Shown here: positions 21,917 to 32,207 of the stretch, piece by piece
Numbering within the stretch: the stretch's first letter is position 1
Layout of the letters: each line of letters begins with the position of its first letter
Source of the DNA: Dichetophora obliterata
Lineage: Eukaryota; Arthropoda; Insecta; Diptera; Sciomyzidae
Assembly (NCBI GenBank): GCA_963920525.1
Contig: OY986436.1
Location: 180,252,361 to 180,316,360 of the forward strand
DNA: 64,000 nucleotides
Reading direction: 5' to 3'
Position numbers and translations under genes: made by a program
Notes under the pieces: model-generated
What the model saw: only the letters and a program-made list of their open reading frames with translations
Database searches by the model: none
What the model was told of the DNA's origin: nothing

Positions 21917-22449
21917 ATGCCGTGGTTATGCTGGCCAAACATGTTCGGTGTTCATTTTGCTAATTTGTTCTCTTCGCTGAAATGTTTGTTTGGTGGTTAT
22001 GCTATGATTGGTGGCACAGTTGCATTATATGTAATAGTATGTCAAAACACAAAAAAGCACAACCCTAATTTGCATTTTTGTACTTAAAATTAACGAATTA
22101 AAATATACGAACTGATATTACTTACTCTGAATTTTTATTATAATATCTTAAACAAAATGGTTTGCATGTATCTGACATGCTATCTAGCTGTTTATGTTAA
22201 GGGTTACTTGAGGACACAATCAACTTTACTTTTTAATACTTTTACCTACTTTTTTGATGCTATTATACAAAATGACTACAGCCAACACTGGAAAGTTCGG
22301 CATGTTTGGTGTTTCAATCAGCAATCAAAATGTTCGGTCCAAGAGCGAGAAAATGAATATGAGAGAAAGTTCATTTCCTCATTTTATACGTGAAACAATA
22401 ACAACAAAAAATGTTCGGCAATCATGTTTGGCTAGCATAACCACGGCAT
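21917..22449. mobile_element. 533-bp TA-flanked MITE
   Basis: Inverted ends ATGCCGTGGTTATGCTGGCC and, in complement, ATGCCGTGGTTATGCTAGCC, continuing into CAAACATG. TA is present on both sides (21915-21916, 22450-22451). TTCGG and AATGTTCGG words recur inside. No transposase is encoded; open frames here are short and unlike any family I know. Confidence 0.85.
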
Positions 22450-24531
22450 TACTTAGCTATCCAAACAAGAAAAGCAGCAAGGTTCCATTGAACGTGTGGA
22501 TTTTAATTGCGAATTCAGACATGAATGTTCATAGGCACTTAAGGCAACGATGGTGGTCTAGTGCTCTAAAATTTAAGGTATTTTTAGGATTTGTTTGAAA
22601 AGTTAAAATATTGAACAACGATATTTAAACTTTTAAGGTGCATTGTAACTCTCATTCATCATAAAAAAATATTTTTTTTATTTAAAAAATTGTAGATCTT
22701 GTTCAAAATGGCGGTCAATGAGACGCTCTCAAGGAAAGGGGACATAGGCGATGTTTTAGATTTTGACTTTTCTATTTATCTGAAAAATAAAAACCTAGAA
22801 TATTATTAATCACTATGAGTGCAGCCATGGCTGGCACTAGAAAAAAAGATATGAAAAATTGATGGAATGATGCGCTTTTGAAAATTAAGTTCCTAAAACA
22901 GCTTGTTTTCTACCGATACGATGTTTTTAAATGAAACGTTGATTCTAGTTCTAGCGATAGCCACCGTTGTTATGAATAACATTTTTAAATTTCAGATGAT
23001 TCGGCTGAATAGTTTTTGTTTTTTCTACATCACCATGCCTAAAAAGTAGTTTTGAGATAAATGAGTATAAAGAGAATGAATGAAGACGAAACACTGTGGC
23101 TCGACACCTACTAAAACGGCTGTAAAGTATGTAATGTATGTAATTTAAAGTAACGTAGAAATCTAAAATCCACGGATCTATACGTCCCGTCACGTTACGT
23201 TACGTTTATTAAAAGCACTTGTATAAGAAAGCATTGTTTCAAACAATAAGTGAAAGAACGCACTGCTCAACTGCCATTAGATCACTTTACGTTACTTCTA
23301 TTATAATTGTACATTAACGTCAGAAAGACTATACTTTGAAATATAAAAAAATCAGTTTCATAAAAATTCTAAGCCTTAAACAATGCTGTTTTGATAAATA
23401 TAATTTCCGAATGACAAGCGATCCAAATATTTGCACAACAAGATTAGGACAACTATTGATGTAATATTTGCTAGAAATATCGATGACATTATATCTATAC
23501 AATATTGTATAATAAGTTTAATATTTTAGATATTAAAACCCAATAATTTCATTAACATTTACAAAATTAATGTAAATAATTCAAAATTAATGTAAAATAA
23601 TGATGTAAGGTAATAAAATTTACTGGTGGGAAATTATTTTTTTAGTTAACATTAAGTATTTAAAATTTTTCAATTTAAAAATTTTTTTATTAAAAATACA
23701 TTAAATTATGAAACGTATAAAACTGCGAAAAAGCTTCGCTTCTCTCGTGTGTCCAGCGACGCATCTGTTTTTTTTTTTTTTTTAAAACCTTTAAGAATTT
23801 TTATCCAAAGGTGTTCTTAAAAATTTGTGGAACCACACCATAGAAGTAAACAAACACAGTCATCTGGTGTTATAGAAAGCCAAATGAATTTAAATCCTTC
23901 AGGTTTATTTGTATATTTTATGACAAATCCAGAGAATCGCTACTGTTTATGGGCTGGCTTCAAAAGAGTCACAAACATATTTTATATTTCGGTGGTAACA
24001 TTATTTGAACGTATTTCTCTTTAATTATCTACCAGAAACTATTGTTTGATTCTTTATTTGTATTCGCGTTGCTCCGCGGTATATCCTGAAAAGTCAAACA
24101 ACACAAAACAACCCATAAATGAATAATACCTCAATTAACAATGCACTACAGCGGGCTGGTAGACAGGATATAACAAGGATTAGACACATTTTTAATATCA
24201 TGCATGTGGTATTTTAAAAATACATGTTTACGAAGATTTTTGGGTGGATAAGGTTTACCTGCTGCCAAGTGGGTGGATCTGCGTTAAGCCGCATCTGAGT
24301 ACCTGGCAACTACTTCATCAGCCAACGGCAACCCGTTTACAAATGTTGATCAATAAAAATGCCATGCGATGGACCTTTTTAATGCGATTATCCCTAGTAA
24401 TGGATTTAATCACAGGATAAACTTGAAAAATTTGAACAAAATATTTTGAAAAGTCAAATAGCCCAGTAGGTAGTCATCCAGCATTCTATTTATATGAAGA
24501 CTACTGGAATCGTCGAAGCCTGATATAAGGT
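22450..24531. other. No gene recognised
   Basis: Mostly AT-rich unique DNA. 23050-23300 has ACGTTAC words (CGTCACGTTACGTTACG near 23190) suggesting a decayed short repeat. A T-run of 18 lies at 23769-23785. 24230-24350 is less AT-rich (GGGTGGATCTGCG, GCCGCATCTGAGTACC) and could hold an unrecognised relic. Confidence 0.4.
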
Positions 24532-24638
24532 TTGTTCACGTACTTTACTTGCTCACCCTTGCAGGGAGAGAGTGTAAAAAAATGGTAGAGAAAAATAATG
24601 TCACAAAGAGAAAAATAGCACAAAAAGTACGTGAACAG
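24532..24638. mobile_element. ~107-bp MITE with TGTTCACGTACTTT ends
   Basis: Inverted ends TTGTTCACGTACTTT and, in complement, CTGTTCACGTACTTTTTGTG. The inner 75 bp is GAGAGAG/AAATAATG-rich. Too short to code; target duplication not clear. Confidence 0.65.
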
Positions 24639-25297
24639 AAAACTAGTAGAAACTTGCAAAGCCACAGCTGATTGCACGACTTGGCAGCTTATTTGAAACC
24701 TAAACCATTGTGTGAATTAGTTTTATTTCAAATATTTAAAATTATTAAAAAAAAAGTAAAACTAAGTCATCCAAAATCAACTTAAATCATCGTCAAACAG
24801 ATAATAAAAAACCACAAAAGAAAATATCAGAAATATACAGTTGGGCAATTCACAGTTCATTGTAACGTGAATATGTATATATGTACTAATGTACTAATTT
24901 TTTACAACTGTGAGCACAACTTAAGTGAAAAGTATTGATTTACAGTTTCAAAACAGCGCTGGAATCTTTAATATGCAGCTCAGATGTTTTCGATTCTATT
25001 AAAAGTTAAATAACTCAATTTAATATTCAGTTTTATTGAAAACTTCATCAAAATTATTTACCAGGCAACTCTTTTTTATTCACGCAAAACAGCTGTTCAC
25101 GAAACACTCTACAAAAGCATGTCTTAGGGCATGTACAAAAGTGGAAACATTTAACACACATTTAAAACAAAAACAAAAAATTAACAGGCAAAATAGCACA
25201 TTTCAGAATTAGCACATTAAACCTTAATTAGCATGATCTGTGAATTGCCTAAATGTGACTAAAAGAAATTGTTAAAAATATGCTATTTTGAAAAAAA
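24639..25297. other. No gene recognised
   Basis: AT-rich sequence with poly-A runs. Nothing repetitive or coding that I can name. Confidence 0.4.
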
Positions 25298-25305
25298 AAA
25301 TATTC

Positions 25306-25725
25306 CGTGGCAGATTGATTTCTCTTTCTCATATCCAAAACTGTCAAATTTAGTTTTTTGCGAATGAGAACAAAAGGAAATCAATGGCCGCATTCAGCGG
25401 AGTCAACAGTTGGTAACTGACTGTTGTCATAAAATTTCATGAGAAACCTTTGCAATTAAATTATTTACATAACTAAACAATTATAATAATCAAATTAAAT
25501 AATTTTAAATTTTTTAACGTTTAGAGTAACAACACATTCAGAAAAAAACATCGCTCACTAACGTATCGCTACTCTAACACTTGACTCCAACACTTGACTC
25601 CACTGAATGGGGCCAATTTTCGCTTTCTCATCGTTTTCAGATTTTCTATAAGCTGTCAACTCCGTTTTGACAGTTTCGGCAGTCTGTCTCTACGAAATGC
25701 ATATACCTTCTCTAATTCTGCCATG
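25306..25725. mobile_element. MITE with exact 8-bp duplication, split by another MITE
   Basis: Flanked by AAATATTC at 25298-25305 and 25726-25733, an exact 8-bp duplication. Ends CGTGGCAGATTGATTTCTC and, in complement, CATGGCAGAATTAGAGAAGG relate it to the CATGGCA family at 6230 and 15396. Its interior shares AAACTGTCAAATTTAG with the 3575/32975 family and ACTGTCAAAACGGAGTTGAC (complement) with the 6230 family. The insert at 25385-25615 divides it, so it is the older of the two. Confidence 0.85.
25385..25615. mobile_element. 231-bp MITE nested in the previous one
   Basis: Inverted ends TGGCCGCATTCAGCGGAGTC and, in complement, TGGCCCCATTCAGTGGAGTC. A short tandem, CACTTGACTCCAA / CACTTGACTCCACT, lies at the right end. 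The interior is AT-rich and non-coding. Confidence 0.78.
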
Positions 25726-25733
25726 AAATATTC

Positions 25734-26133
25734 CAAAAAATTCCACATACAATTTTTATATATCACAAAAATATTCCACTTTGAATTTTAAAGATTTATA
25801 TAAACAAAACAAGTTTAAGGACATTTTTGTATTGATAATTATCACATTTTATTTCATTAATATTTATAAATAGTACAATAATTAATTGTACAATAGTACA
25901 ATAATATTTTTTAAATTTATTTGTTTAAATGATTATAAATAATTATATAACTTATCTAAAGTACTAGCAACAAAGGTGTAAATCATTAAGTATCTCACTT
26001 CATTTATAATTTAAAAAGTATTAAAATTAACTATTAGTATAGAATAGTTATTTTTCTCATTGAGAAAAGTTTAAAACAAAAACATAGAGGGATTACATAT
26101 ACCTATATATTTACTTATATGTACCTATGTATA
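25734..26133. other. No gene recognised
   Basis: AT-rich; includes a local repeat of ATAGTACAATAATT words near 25870-25910. No coding. Confidence 0.4.
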
Positions 26134-26952
26134 TTAGGGTGTCCCAAAAAAATATTTTTTATTTTGACAGATTCCCGCGGCTTTTATACTTCCACTTGAC
26201 CTTATAGACAGCCTCTGTGAAGCGCATCTCAATTGGTAAAGGCTTAGAGGTCGTGAATTCATTTTGTAATTTTCCCGTACGATTTGTATGGAGAAAAATA
26301 AGTTTTGCTGGTAAATTGAATTTAGACCCATTATCTTTTAAGCAAAATGGTTAAAAAAACTGTTCCCTCAAATTTTGTCTGTTATGCATATCCAAATTTC
26401 ATTTTTATCAGATTATTACTTGGTGATTAAGAAATAAAAATATAAATACAAAAAAAACTACATTTTTCAACTTTTAATCTAAAAATATATATAACAACCC
26501 TATGAATTTTTTCTCCATTGTGCATTCCAACTATCATTATCTCAAATTTAAGACCAATTACAATAATGAAAATGGAGTACTCTAAGAAATATTGATTTTT
26601 AATGAAATAATTCTAAGTAAAAGTATTCATTTATATAAGTAGCTCTAAGAAGTGAGCCACAGACCACCAAATAATATCCGGATGAAAATGAAATTTGGAT
26701 ATGTCATAACAGACAAAATTTGAGGAAAACGTTTTTTTTTAACCATTTCGCTTAATAGATAATGACTCTTAATTCAATTTACCAGCAAAACTGATTTTTC
26801 CTCATATAAATCGTATCTGAAAATTATAAAATGAATTCGCGACCTCTAAACCTTTACCAGTTGAGATGCGCTTCACAGACGGTGTTTCTAAGGTAAAAAG
26901 GAAGTGGAAAAGCCACGGAAATCAAACACGATTTTTTTTTGGGACACCCTAA
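26134..26952. mobile_element. 819-bp element with ~275-bp inverted repeats
   Basis: Ends TTAGGGTGTCCCAAAAAAA / TTTTTTTTGGGACACCCTAA. The arms (26134-26410 and 26685-26952) stay alignable throughout: GAAGCGCATCTCAATTGGTA, CGTGAATTCATTTTGTAATT, TTTTGCTGGTAAATTGAATT, AATTTTGTCTGTTATG, ATATCCAAATTTCATTTT. The central ~275 bp is non-coding. It is a non-autonomous long-TIR element; the TTAGGG..CCCTAA ends sit in a TATA/TGTATA context without a definite duplication. Confidence 0.86.
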
Positions 26953-27729
26953 TGTATATACAATTAAAATTCAGGAACTTTGTCGATAACAAAATTTTCT
27001 TTTTTTTCCTGTGTTATTATGATGCAATCTTTTTAAACTTTTTTACTAAGCTATAGGGTATTTGGTCACAACGCACTTTCTAAGATGTAGCCAAGTTGTA
27101 AAACCTCCTAAATTATTTAAAAGTTTATCTTAAATCTGTTTCTTAATTTTGTTTTAATGAGCCGTATTGCTAAAAATTCGCTCAACCTCAGACTTAGTAA
27201 GGAAAGCTCGAATTCCGATAAATCAGACAAAGGATTTAATCCCGGGGCGTCCTTAAATTATATTTTAAGGTGTATTTGCGACCTAAATTCGACAGTACTT
27301 TTGCTTTTATCTATTTTACTAGCAACAAGTTTTAAATTTTGGAATTCTTGAATCAACTTTGTCGATTATTTTGGTGCATATCCTAAGATAAATTAGATAA
27401 ATGAGATAAATCCTAAGAAATAAATTCAAGATTTTTTTTTACTATTTAAAACAATTTTTTATTAAAATAATTTTTTTTTCTATGTAAAAATATTAAAAAA
27501 TTAGTTCATGTTTTAATTAAAAATAAAAAAAAGCAAATAAAAGGTTTCGAAAAAAGCTTGTTATTTCTGCAGTTTTAGGACTAGTGATATATGTAATACA
27601 GCTGAAAGTATATAGAAAAAAAAAATTATATTAAATAATTTTTTCCGTAGAGCAATAATCCCGCCATTAAAGTTCAGCTAAATGTGTTGCTACAGAAATT
27701 GCAACAGTTAGTGGTTATTTTTCTGTCCC
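26953..27729. other. No gene recognised
   Basis: AT-rich with long A/T runs (27420-27550). Plus-strand frame 27157-27348 is open but shows no family feature. Its central portion (ATTCGACAGTACTTTTGC) looks like ordinary non-coding DNA. Confidence 0.4.
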
Positions 27730-27903
27730 AAAGTACTGCAAAGATGCCTCAATTGTCCCCTCTTCTATACCAAAGTATTACAGAGGTACGTCAATTGTCC
27801 CCTTTCTGTCCCAAAGTACTGCACAGATATTCCAATTGTCCAATTTTCTATCGTAAAGTACTGCAGAGATAAATAATTTTTCCCTTTTCTATTCCAAAGT
27901 ACA
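27730..27903 (+). repeat. 41-42-bp minisatellite, about four units
   Basis: Units start at 27730, 27772, 27813 and 27855, each opening AAAGTACTGCA(C/G)AGAT and closing CCC(T)TTTCTNTCC; a further AAAGTAC at 27896 begins a fifth. Units differ by several bases each. A lone degenerate unit (CAAAAGTCTGCAGAGAGAC) is at about 28485. Confidence 0.88.
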
Positions 27904-28718
27904 TGTCTTAAAGTGAGGGACATGTTTGATAAGTGGTACGGTTTCGAATAAGTGGAACACCTAAAAACAGCGAAATACGAATAAAGAGCAAAACGAAAAC
28001 ACAAAAAATATAATTATTGTTAATCGACTCGACTAACGAAGCACATCCAGGATTATATTTTTACAACGGATTCGGGTTTAGCAACCTTTTATAACCTAGT
28101 GTTCGATCCCAGTACCGATTTCGTAAAAATATACAAATATATACTCAGGATCAATAAACTAATTGGGTACTTGCAGCATACAAGTTTTTTTCCGATCATT
28201 TTAAGTTTTTTAGGTGTATAAGTTTTTCTCTTCAAAATAATGGAGTCACTGGAAAATAAGCTAAATTGTCTATGTGGGCCGGTCTTTGACAGGCCGCCAC
28301 CTTAACCTAACCTAACCTAGCGTAATGTTTTTAGTTATTCAAAATCTTAGCATAGGCATAAAACTTACTAGTAAAAACACTATACACTATACTTTATAAC
28401 ACTATACTGAGTACACTATACCAGAGTACTAGTGGAAAATCTAAAACTAAGTAGATAGAGTACTAACTAGTGAGATTTCTGTTCCAAAAGTCTGCAGAGA
28501 GACACCAAATGTCCCCTTCTTAGGACAACTACATGATAATTTCGACAGTTGAAAGCATTGCTTGGAGATTGGCAAGGAACCAGTTCGTGTCCTATGCGAA
28601 TTAGTGAAATAGGTAGTTCGGTACAAGCAAAATATTTATTCATCGTATTATAAAACCGAAACAAAACAAACTTACATACCTATTTGTACTTACTTGTTCC
28701 AAATATATTTACAAACTA
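27904..28718. other. No gene; tRNA-like block near 28078-28110
   Basis: TAGCAACC...TGTTCGATCCCAG at about 28080-28115 resembles A- and B-boxes of a SINE head, but the spacing is tight. The stretch also holds the TTAGG-type run at 28302-28321. 28370-28470 repeats CACTATAC words. Confidence 0.35.
28302..28321 (-). repeat. Short TTAGG-type run
   Basis: The minus strand reads CTAGGTTAGGTTAGGTTAAG, three units of the arthropod telomere word TTAGG. It directly follows a small hairpin, GGCCGGTCTTTGACAGGCC, at about 28279. Confidence 0.7.
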
Positions 28719-28831
28719 GAAAGGGTGATCCAATAAGAGGACCGTTTTTCAGCTGGGTTGTTTTGAGAGCTGTTATGTGTCAAATGGCTTGTTCATATGA
28801 CGTTTGTGTTCAGTATTCAAAACGACTCAAT

Positions 28832-29105
28832 CATGAATACACTTACTCCTGAACAACGTTTATTAATTGTGGAAACTTACTGCCAAAATCAGTCATCAGT
28901 AAGATAATGTTATAGAGTACTTCAACATAATTTTGGTCGTTATGAGCGTTCAAACCATCACTAAATTTCGAACCAATTTTACACTATTGGACTTCGTTAT
29001 CATTCAACTAGAGTGCATAGAGCCTCATGTAAGAGCTAGTCGTGGGAAACATTTGAATGAAATAATTTTTAAACATTGGGTTGCAGGAACCGAACTATCA
29101 TTCCA
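28832..29105 (+). pseudogene. Mariner-type transposase, N-terminus and tail only
   Basis: Starts MNTLTPEQRLLIVETYCQN, the typical helix-turn-helix opening of this mariner group, and meets a stop after QSSVR. Read past the stop it goes on as CYRVLQHNFGRYERS. The catalytic domain is missing. From about 29028 the frame VRASRGKHLNEIIF matches the C-terminal tail of the transposase at 48596-49315 (ASRGSHLNEIIF). So the copy lost its central ~250 codons. Confidence 0.75.
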
Positions 29106-29879
29106 AATAAAGATTTGCATCATTACATCAAAGAAGTAAAATATAAGGAAGTGGTGTAGTATCACAAAAGTGCGGCATTTTCCATATTGGTGTTGGTTCG
29201 CACAAATACATGAACATTCAAACACGGTCGCATTAGGTTGCATTACAAAAAAAAGGCCCAAAAGGTTTCTGATTATAATAACATATTTACAGATTTAGGC
29301 TTAAAGTTTTCGCTATTTTGTTTGTTCTTATCCAATAGCAATAAAAGATTGTATTTCCACACCACCCTTGAGGTATACAATTTGGTGCGTTACCGATTTT
29401 TTTGGGTGTTCGGTTCCCCAGTAGGCCTATTTCACCCGAGAGAAAACAAAAATATTAGTAAAGTAAAAAATGTATGGTAAAAGCTATCTACTGGGTTTGT
29501 ATGCATTTATATTAATGCATTAAATTTTAAATATATTAATAAAATTATAAATAATTATATATATTAATAAATTATATATAAAAAACTGGATTTCAATAAA
29601 TTAAGTGAAGATAAATAAAATTAATTTCTTTCTGAACACCTTTAAAACGAATTGTTTTATTCAACTTTTGCCTTATAGTTGGCTTTTCATTATTTATTTT
29701 AGATATATAAAAATATCTAGTTTTTAAAAATATTTAAATTAAAGATTTTTCTACAATATTCAAATGACCGGAAGACTTAATATGACCCTCAAATATACTT
29801 TTGCCAAGCAAAAAGTGTTGTGTGTTCAACAAAATTCTATTGTAATACATTTTATGCAAAATAGATTTGTCTTTATCTA

Positions 29880-30087
29880 ATAATTTTGTTTGTACGACCA
29901 GTTATTTTTCAGCAATAATGCAACCGGTTCAACTGATTTTGAAGGATTTTTCAAATACCCCTTTGATTTAAAACTTATCAACGATTCCTGGCTACTTTCA
30001 CCCTCTAAATCCATTTTATATTCATTGCATTTCTGGATTGATTGCAATTTAAACACAACAAACCCTGCTGTGTACTTAGCTACATGA
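29880..30087 (-). pseudogene. P-like transposase C-terminal fragment
   Basis: The minus-strand frame reads HVAKYTAGFVVFKLQSIQKC and continues for about 65 codons to VALLLKNNWSYK without a stop. The phrase Y-x-AGF-V-x-KL...C is the recurring C-terminal 'YxAGYVxxKL' signature of P-element and THAP9-type transposases. Too short to be functional. The link to the THAP exon upstream in the same element supports the call. Confidence 0.5.
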
Positions 30088-30683
30088 CCTGTATATTCAG
30101 TTAAAATCTAGCATCTGTTAAATAATTATGGTCGTTAAGAAAAGAACAGTCCATGTCGTCATCATTTTTAATAAATAAATTAAATATTTATTTCCTTTTA
30201 TATAATTTAAAAAATTTTTTATTTGTTACGTTATTTTATTCTTTATTTTTGCTTTTATTCCACACACTTCATATTATACACTGTATTCGGAAACTTTCTC
30301 GAATTTTATCTCCTAAGCCATTTGAGACCGACATTTTATTATTGCACTTTTGGACTAAGGAGACCCAAGTACCTTTAATAAAAATTAGAAAAAAAAATTA
30401 TTAACGCGTGGGCCATAAACTGCACTTGTGACCAAAATTTTTTCACTGAAAACACGAGCGCCCTTAAATGTTTGGAAATATGTAAATTGAATACGCCCCT
30501 GAAACACTTTGACATTTCAATCCCTTAAAATTGGCGCGGAAACAACGTACTCCAATTTGCTTTTTTTCACTTATTTTCAATTAGAAATGTACAAATTTTC
30601 ACTTTAAATAACTTTTTTAACCACAATAAATTATAAATAACGTTGTTCCGTTTAAAAAATCCAACTGGTGTTCATATACTTAC

Positions 30684-30751
30684 TTATGGAAGGAAACCAC
30701 ATTATTCTTCAAGTTTTGACTACTTGAACAGTTTTTTACAGCACAACGCAT
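30684..30751 (-). pseudogene. THAP zinc-finger first exon (relic)
   Basis: Minus-strand ATG at 30751 opens MRCAVKNCSSSQNLKNNVV, then SFH, and the frame runs into GTAAGTATATG, a consensus 5' splice site at 30683. M-x-C-x4-C and V-SFH are the start of a THAP domain (C2CH). The rest of the finger should lie in a second exon, which I could not place. THAP exon 1 with an intron right after the first Cys pair occurs in P-type transposons. Confidence 0.6.
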
Positions 30752-31153
30752 GTTTGTATAGTTGTTTATATCATAAACTTTACTAATCTCACTGAAATTA
30801 TCAATAAAAATAGCTTTTTATTAAGCATTTAATATAAGTAATTTTTTTATCTAATACTTCGACTGACAGAACGATCCAAATGTCAAAAAACTATTCGTCA
30901 AAATTAAGTGTCAATTCACGAAACATACCGCAGTACACATACACTGTATGTGAGGGTAACACCACTTCCTTATATTTTATTTCTATGCATTACATTGATT
31001 TTTATGTATTTTATTTAAAAAACAAAGTAGCAAGCTCTTCTTGGATCACCCTTTAGATTCATACTCTTGCATGCTGATTCTTAATTTGCTTTTTTAAACA
31101 AATTCCTCACAATTTACTTTGTGAGTCATGATCAAAGTTATCTACATTGCTAC

Positions 31154-32156
31154 GTAGGGTAGAAGGGGGGGGGAGGCTGCGACAGTGGCAGTTTTTGACA
31201 TTTTTCTTCACACTATTTGGTTTGCGCAATTAAAAACACGTTTCTCCCAACCGAATGCGGTTGTCATGAAAATTTCTCAGTGATGTTTGGTGCATATGCA
31301 TGATTTTGTATTTCTGCAACGTGTTGATGTAATATGTGCTTATTACTTTCGATGTAAAAAAGAAAATGTTAAATTTTGAAATTTGTGAAAAAAGTGGGCG
31401 AGGGAGGATTCGTCAAATGAAAAAGGGAGGTTTCGACAAAGTGTATTGATGATACCTTTATTATTGCTGACTCCGACAAATCCCTAACTTTTGTTCAACT
31501 GATGATGGGCAACGTTCCTGCTGTCTAAAAAATAGCTTCGTGTTCGTCAAGTTCAAAGCCAAACAGTCCTTTTATTTTATCAGAGTAATTCAAGAAGTAA
31601 ATATCAGTTCGTGCGACCCAAAATTTCAGATCTCTAAGCTAAACAATTTTTAGGTTATACCCATCACAAAAATCGAGTTTACATGCACTGCTTATGCAGA
31701 CAAAACTAGAAAAATGCTTCTTCTGTAAAATTTGGTTTTTGTTGGTTAAACTTTTTCTGCGGTTATGGCTCGATATAGTCTATCTATATAATATAATACT
31801 TAAGTAAAATTAACTGCTCTTACATTAAATACAATTTATAAGAACTAAAAGTAAGGTAATTTCCAATAAAATATGCACTTAAATATAAAAATATTAGTCA
31901 AACAAACCAAATGACAAAGCCTCTTTTCCTTGGTCTAAGCCTCCCTGAAGACTGACTAAGGCTCCCTTAAGGGGGCAGTTTTCGACATTTTATTGAAATT
32001 ATGTATTTTGGTCACATTTTCGAAAATAAAAATTATTGAGTTTTTGGTAATTTTTAAACGTAGCGCTCATATTTGCTTTGAAAACAACCGGTCCCTTATT
32101 AAGAAGAAAAAATAATTTTTTTTATTAGTGTGTCGCAGCCTCCCCTTCTACCCTAC
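31154..32156. mobile_element. 1-kb element with GTAGGGTAGAAGG ends
   Basis: Ends GTAGGGTAGAAGGGGG / CCCCTTCTACCCTAC, with the inner AGGCTGCGACA / TGTCGCAGCCT also inverted. The interior repeats TTTCGAC/TCCGACAA words and CCTCCC blocks (31390-31500, 31910-31990). No transposase and no clear target duplication. Confidence 0.75.
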
Positions 32157-32207
32157 TCTTTAGTGACACGTGATTTGAGTTGCCACATGTAAGATTACAC
32201 GGTGCAA

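Larger units (their letters stand above)
29138..30985 (-). mobile_element. P/THAP-type DNA transposon relic nested in the mariner
   Basis: Perfect 20-bp inverted ends AAAATATAAGGAAGTGGTGT / ACACCACTTCCTTATATTTT. On the minus strand it has a THAP-like first exon near its 5' end (30684-30751) and, 600 bp on, a C-terminal transposase-like piece (29880-30087). That order fits P-superfamily elements, whose transposase begins with a THAP zinc finger. The centre is lost or unrecognisable; 29238-29480 holds sequence I cannot place. I could not find an 8-bp target duplication. Confidence 0.55.
28719..31053 (+). mobile_element. Mariner-like element, deleted and with a nested insertion
   Basis: Ends AAGGGTGATCCAATAAGAGG and, in complement, AAGGGTGATCCAAGAAGAGC, with TA near both ends (28717-28718, 31054-31055). 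It carries a transposase N-terminus and C-terminal tail joined by a deletion, and is interrupted by a P/THAP-like element from about 29138 to 30985. Without that insert it would be only ~490 bp. Confidence 0.82.

Noticed and set aside
27730..27903. CRISPR array
   Set aside because: Units are contiguous tandem repeats without unique spacers, and the DNA is eukaryotic.
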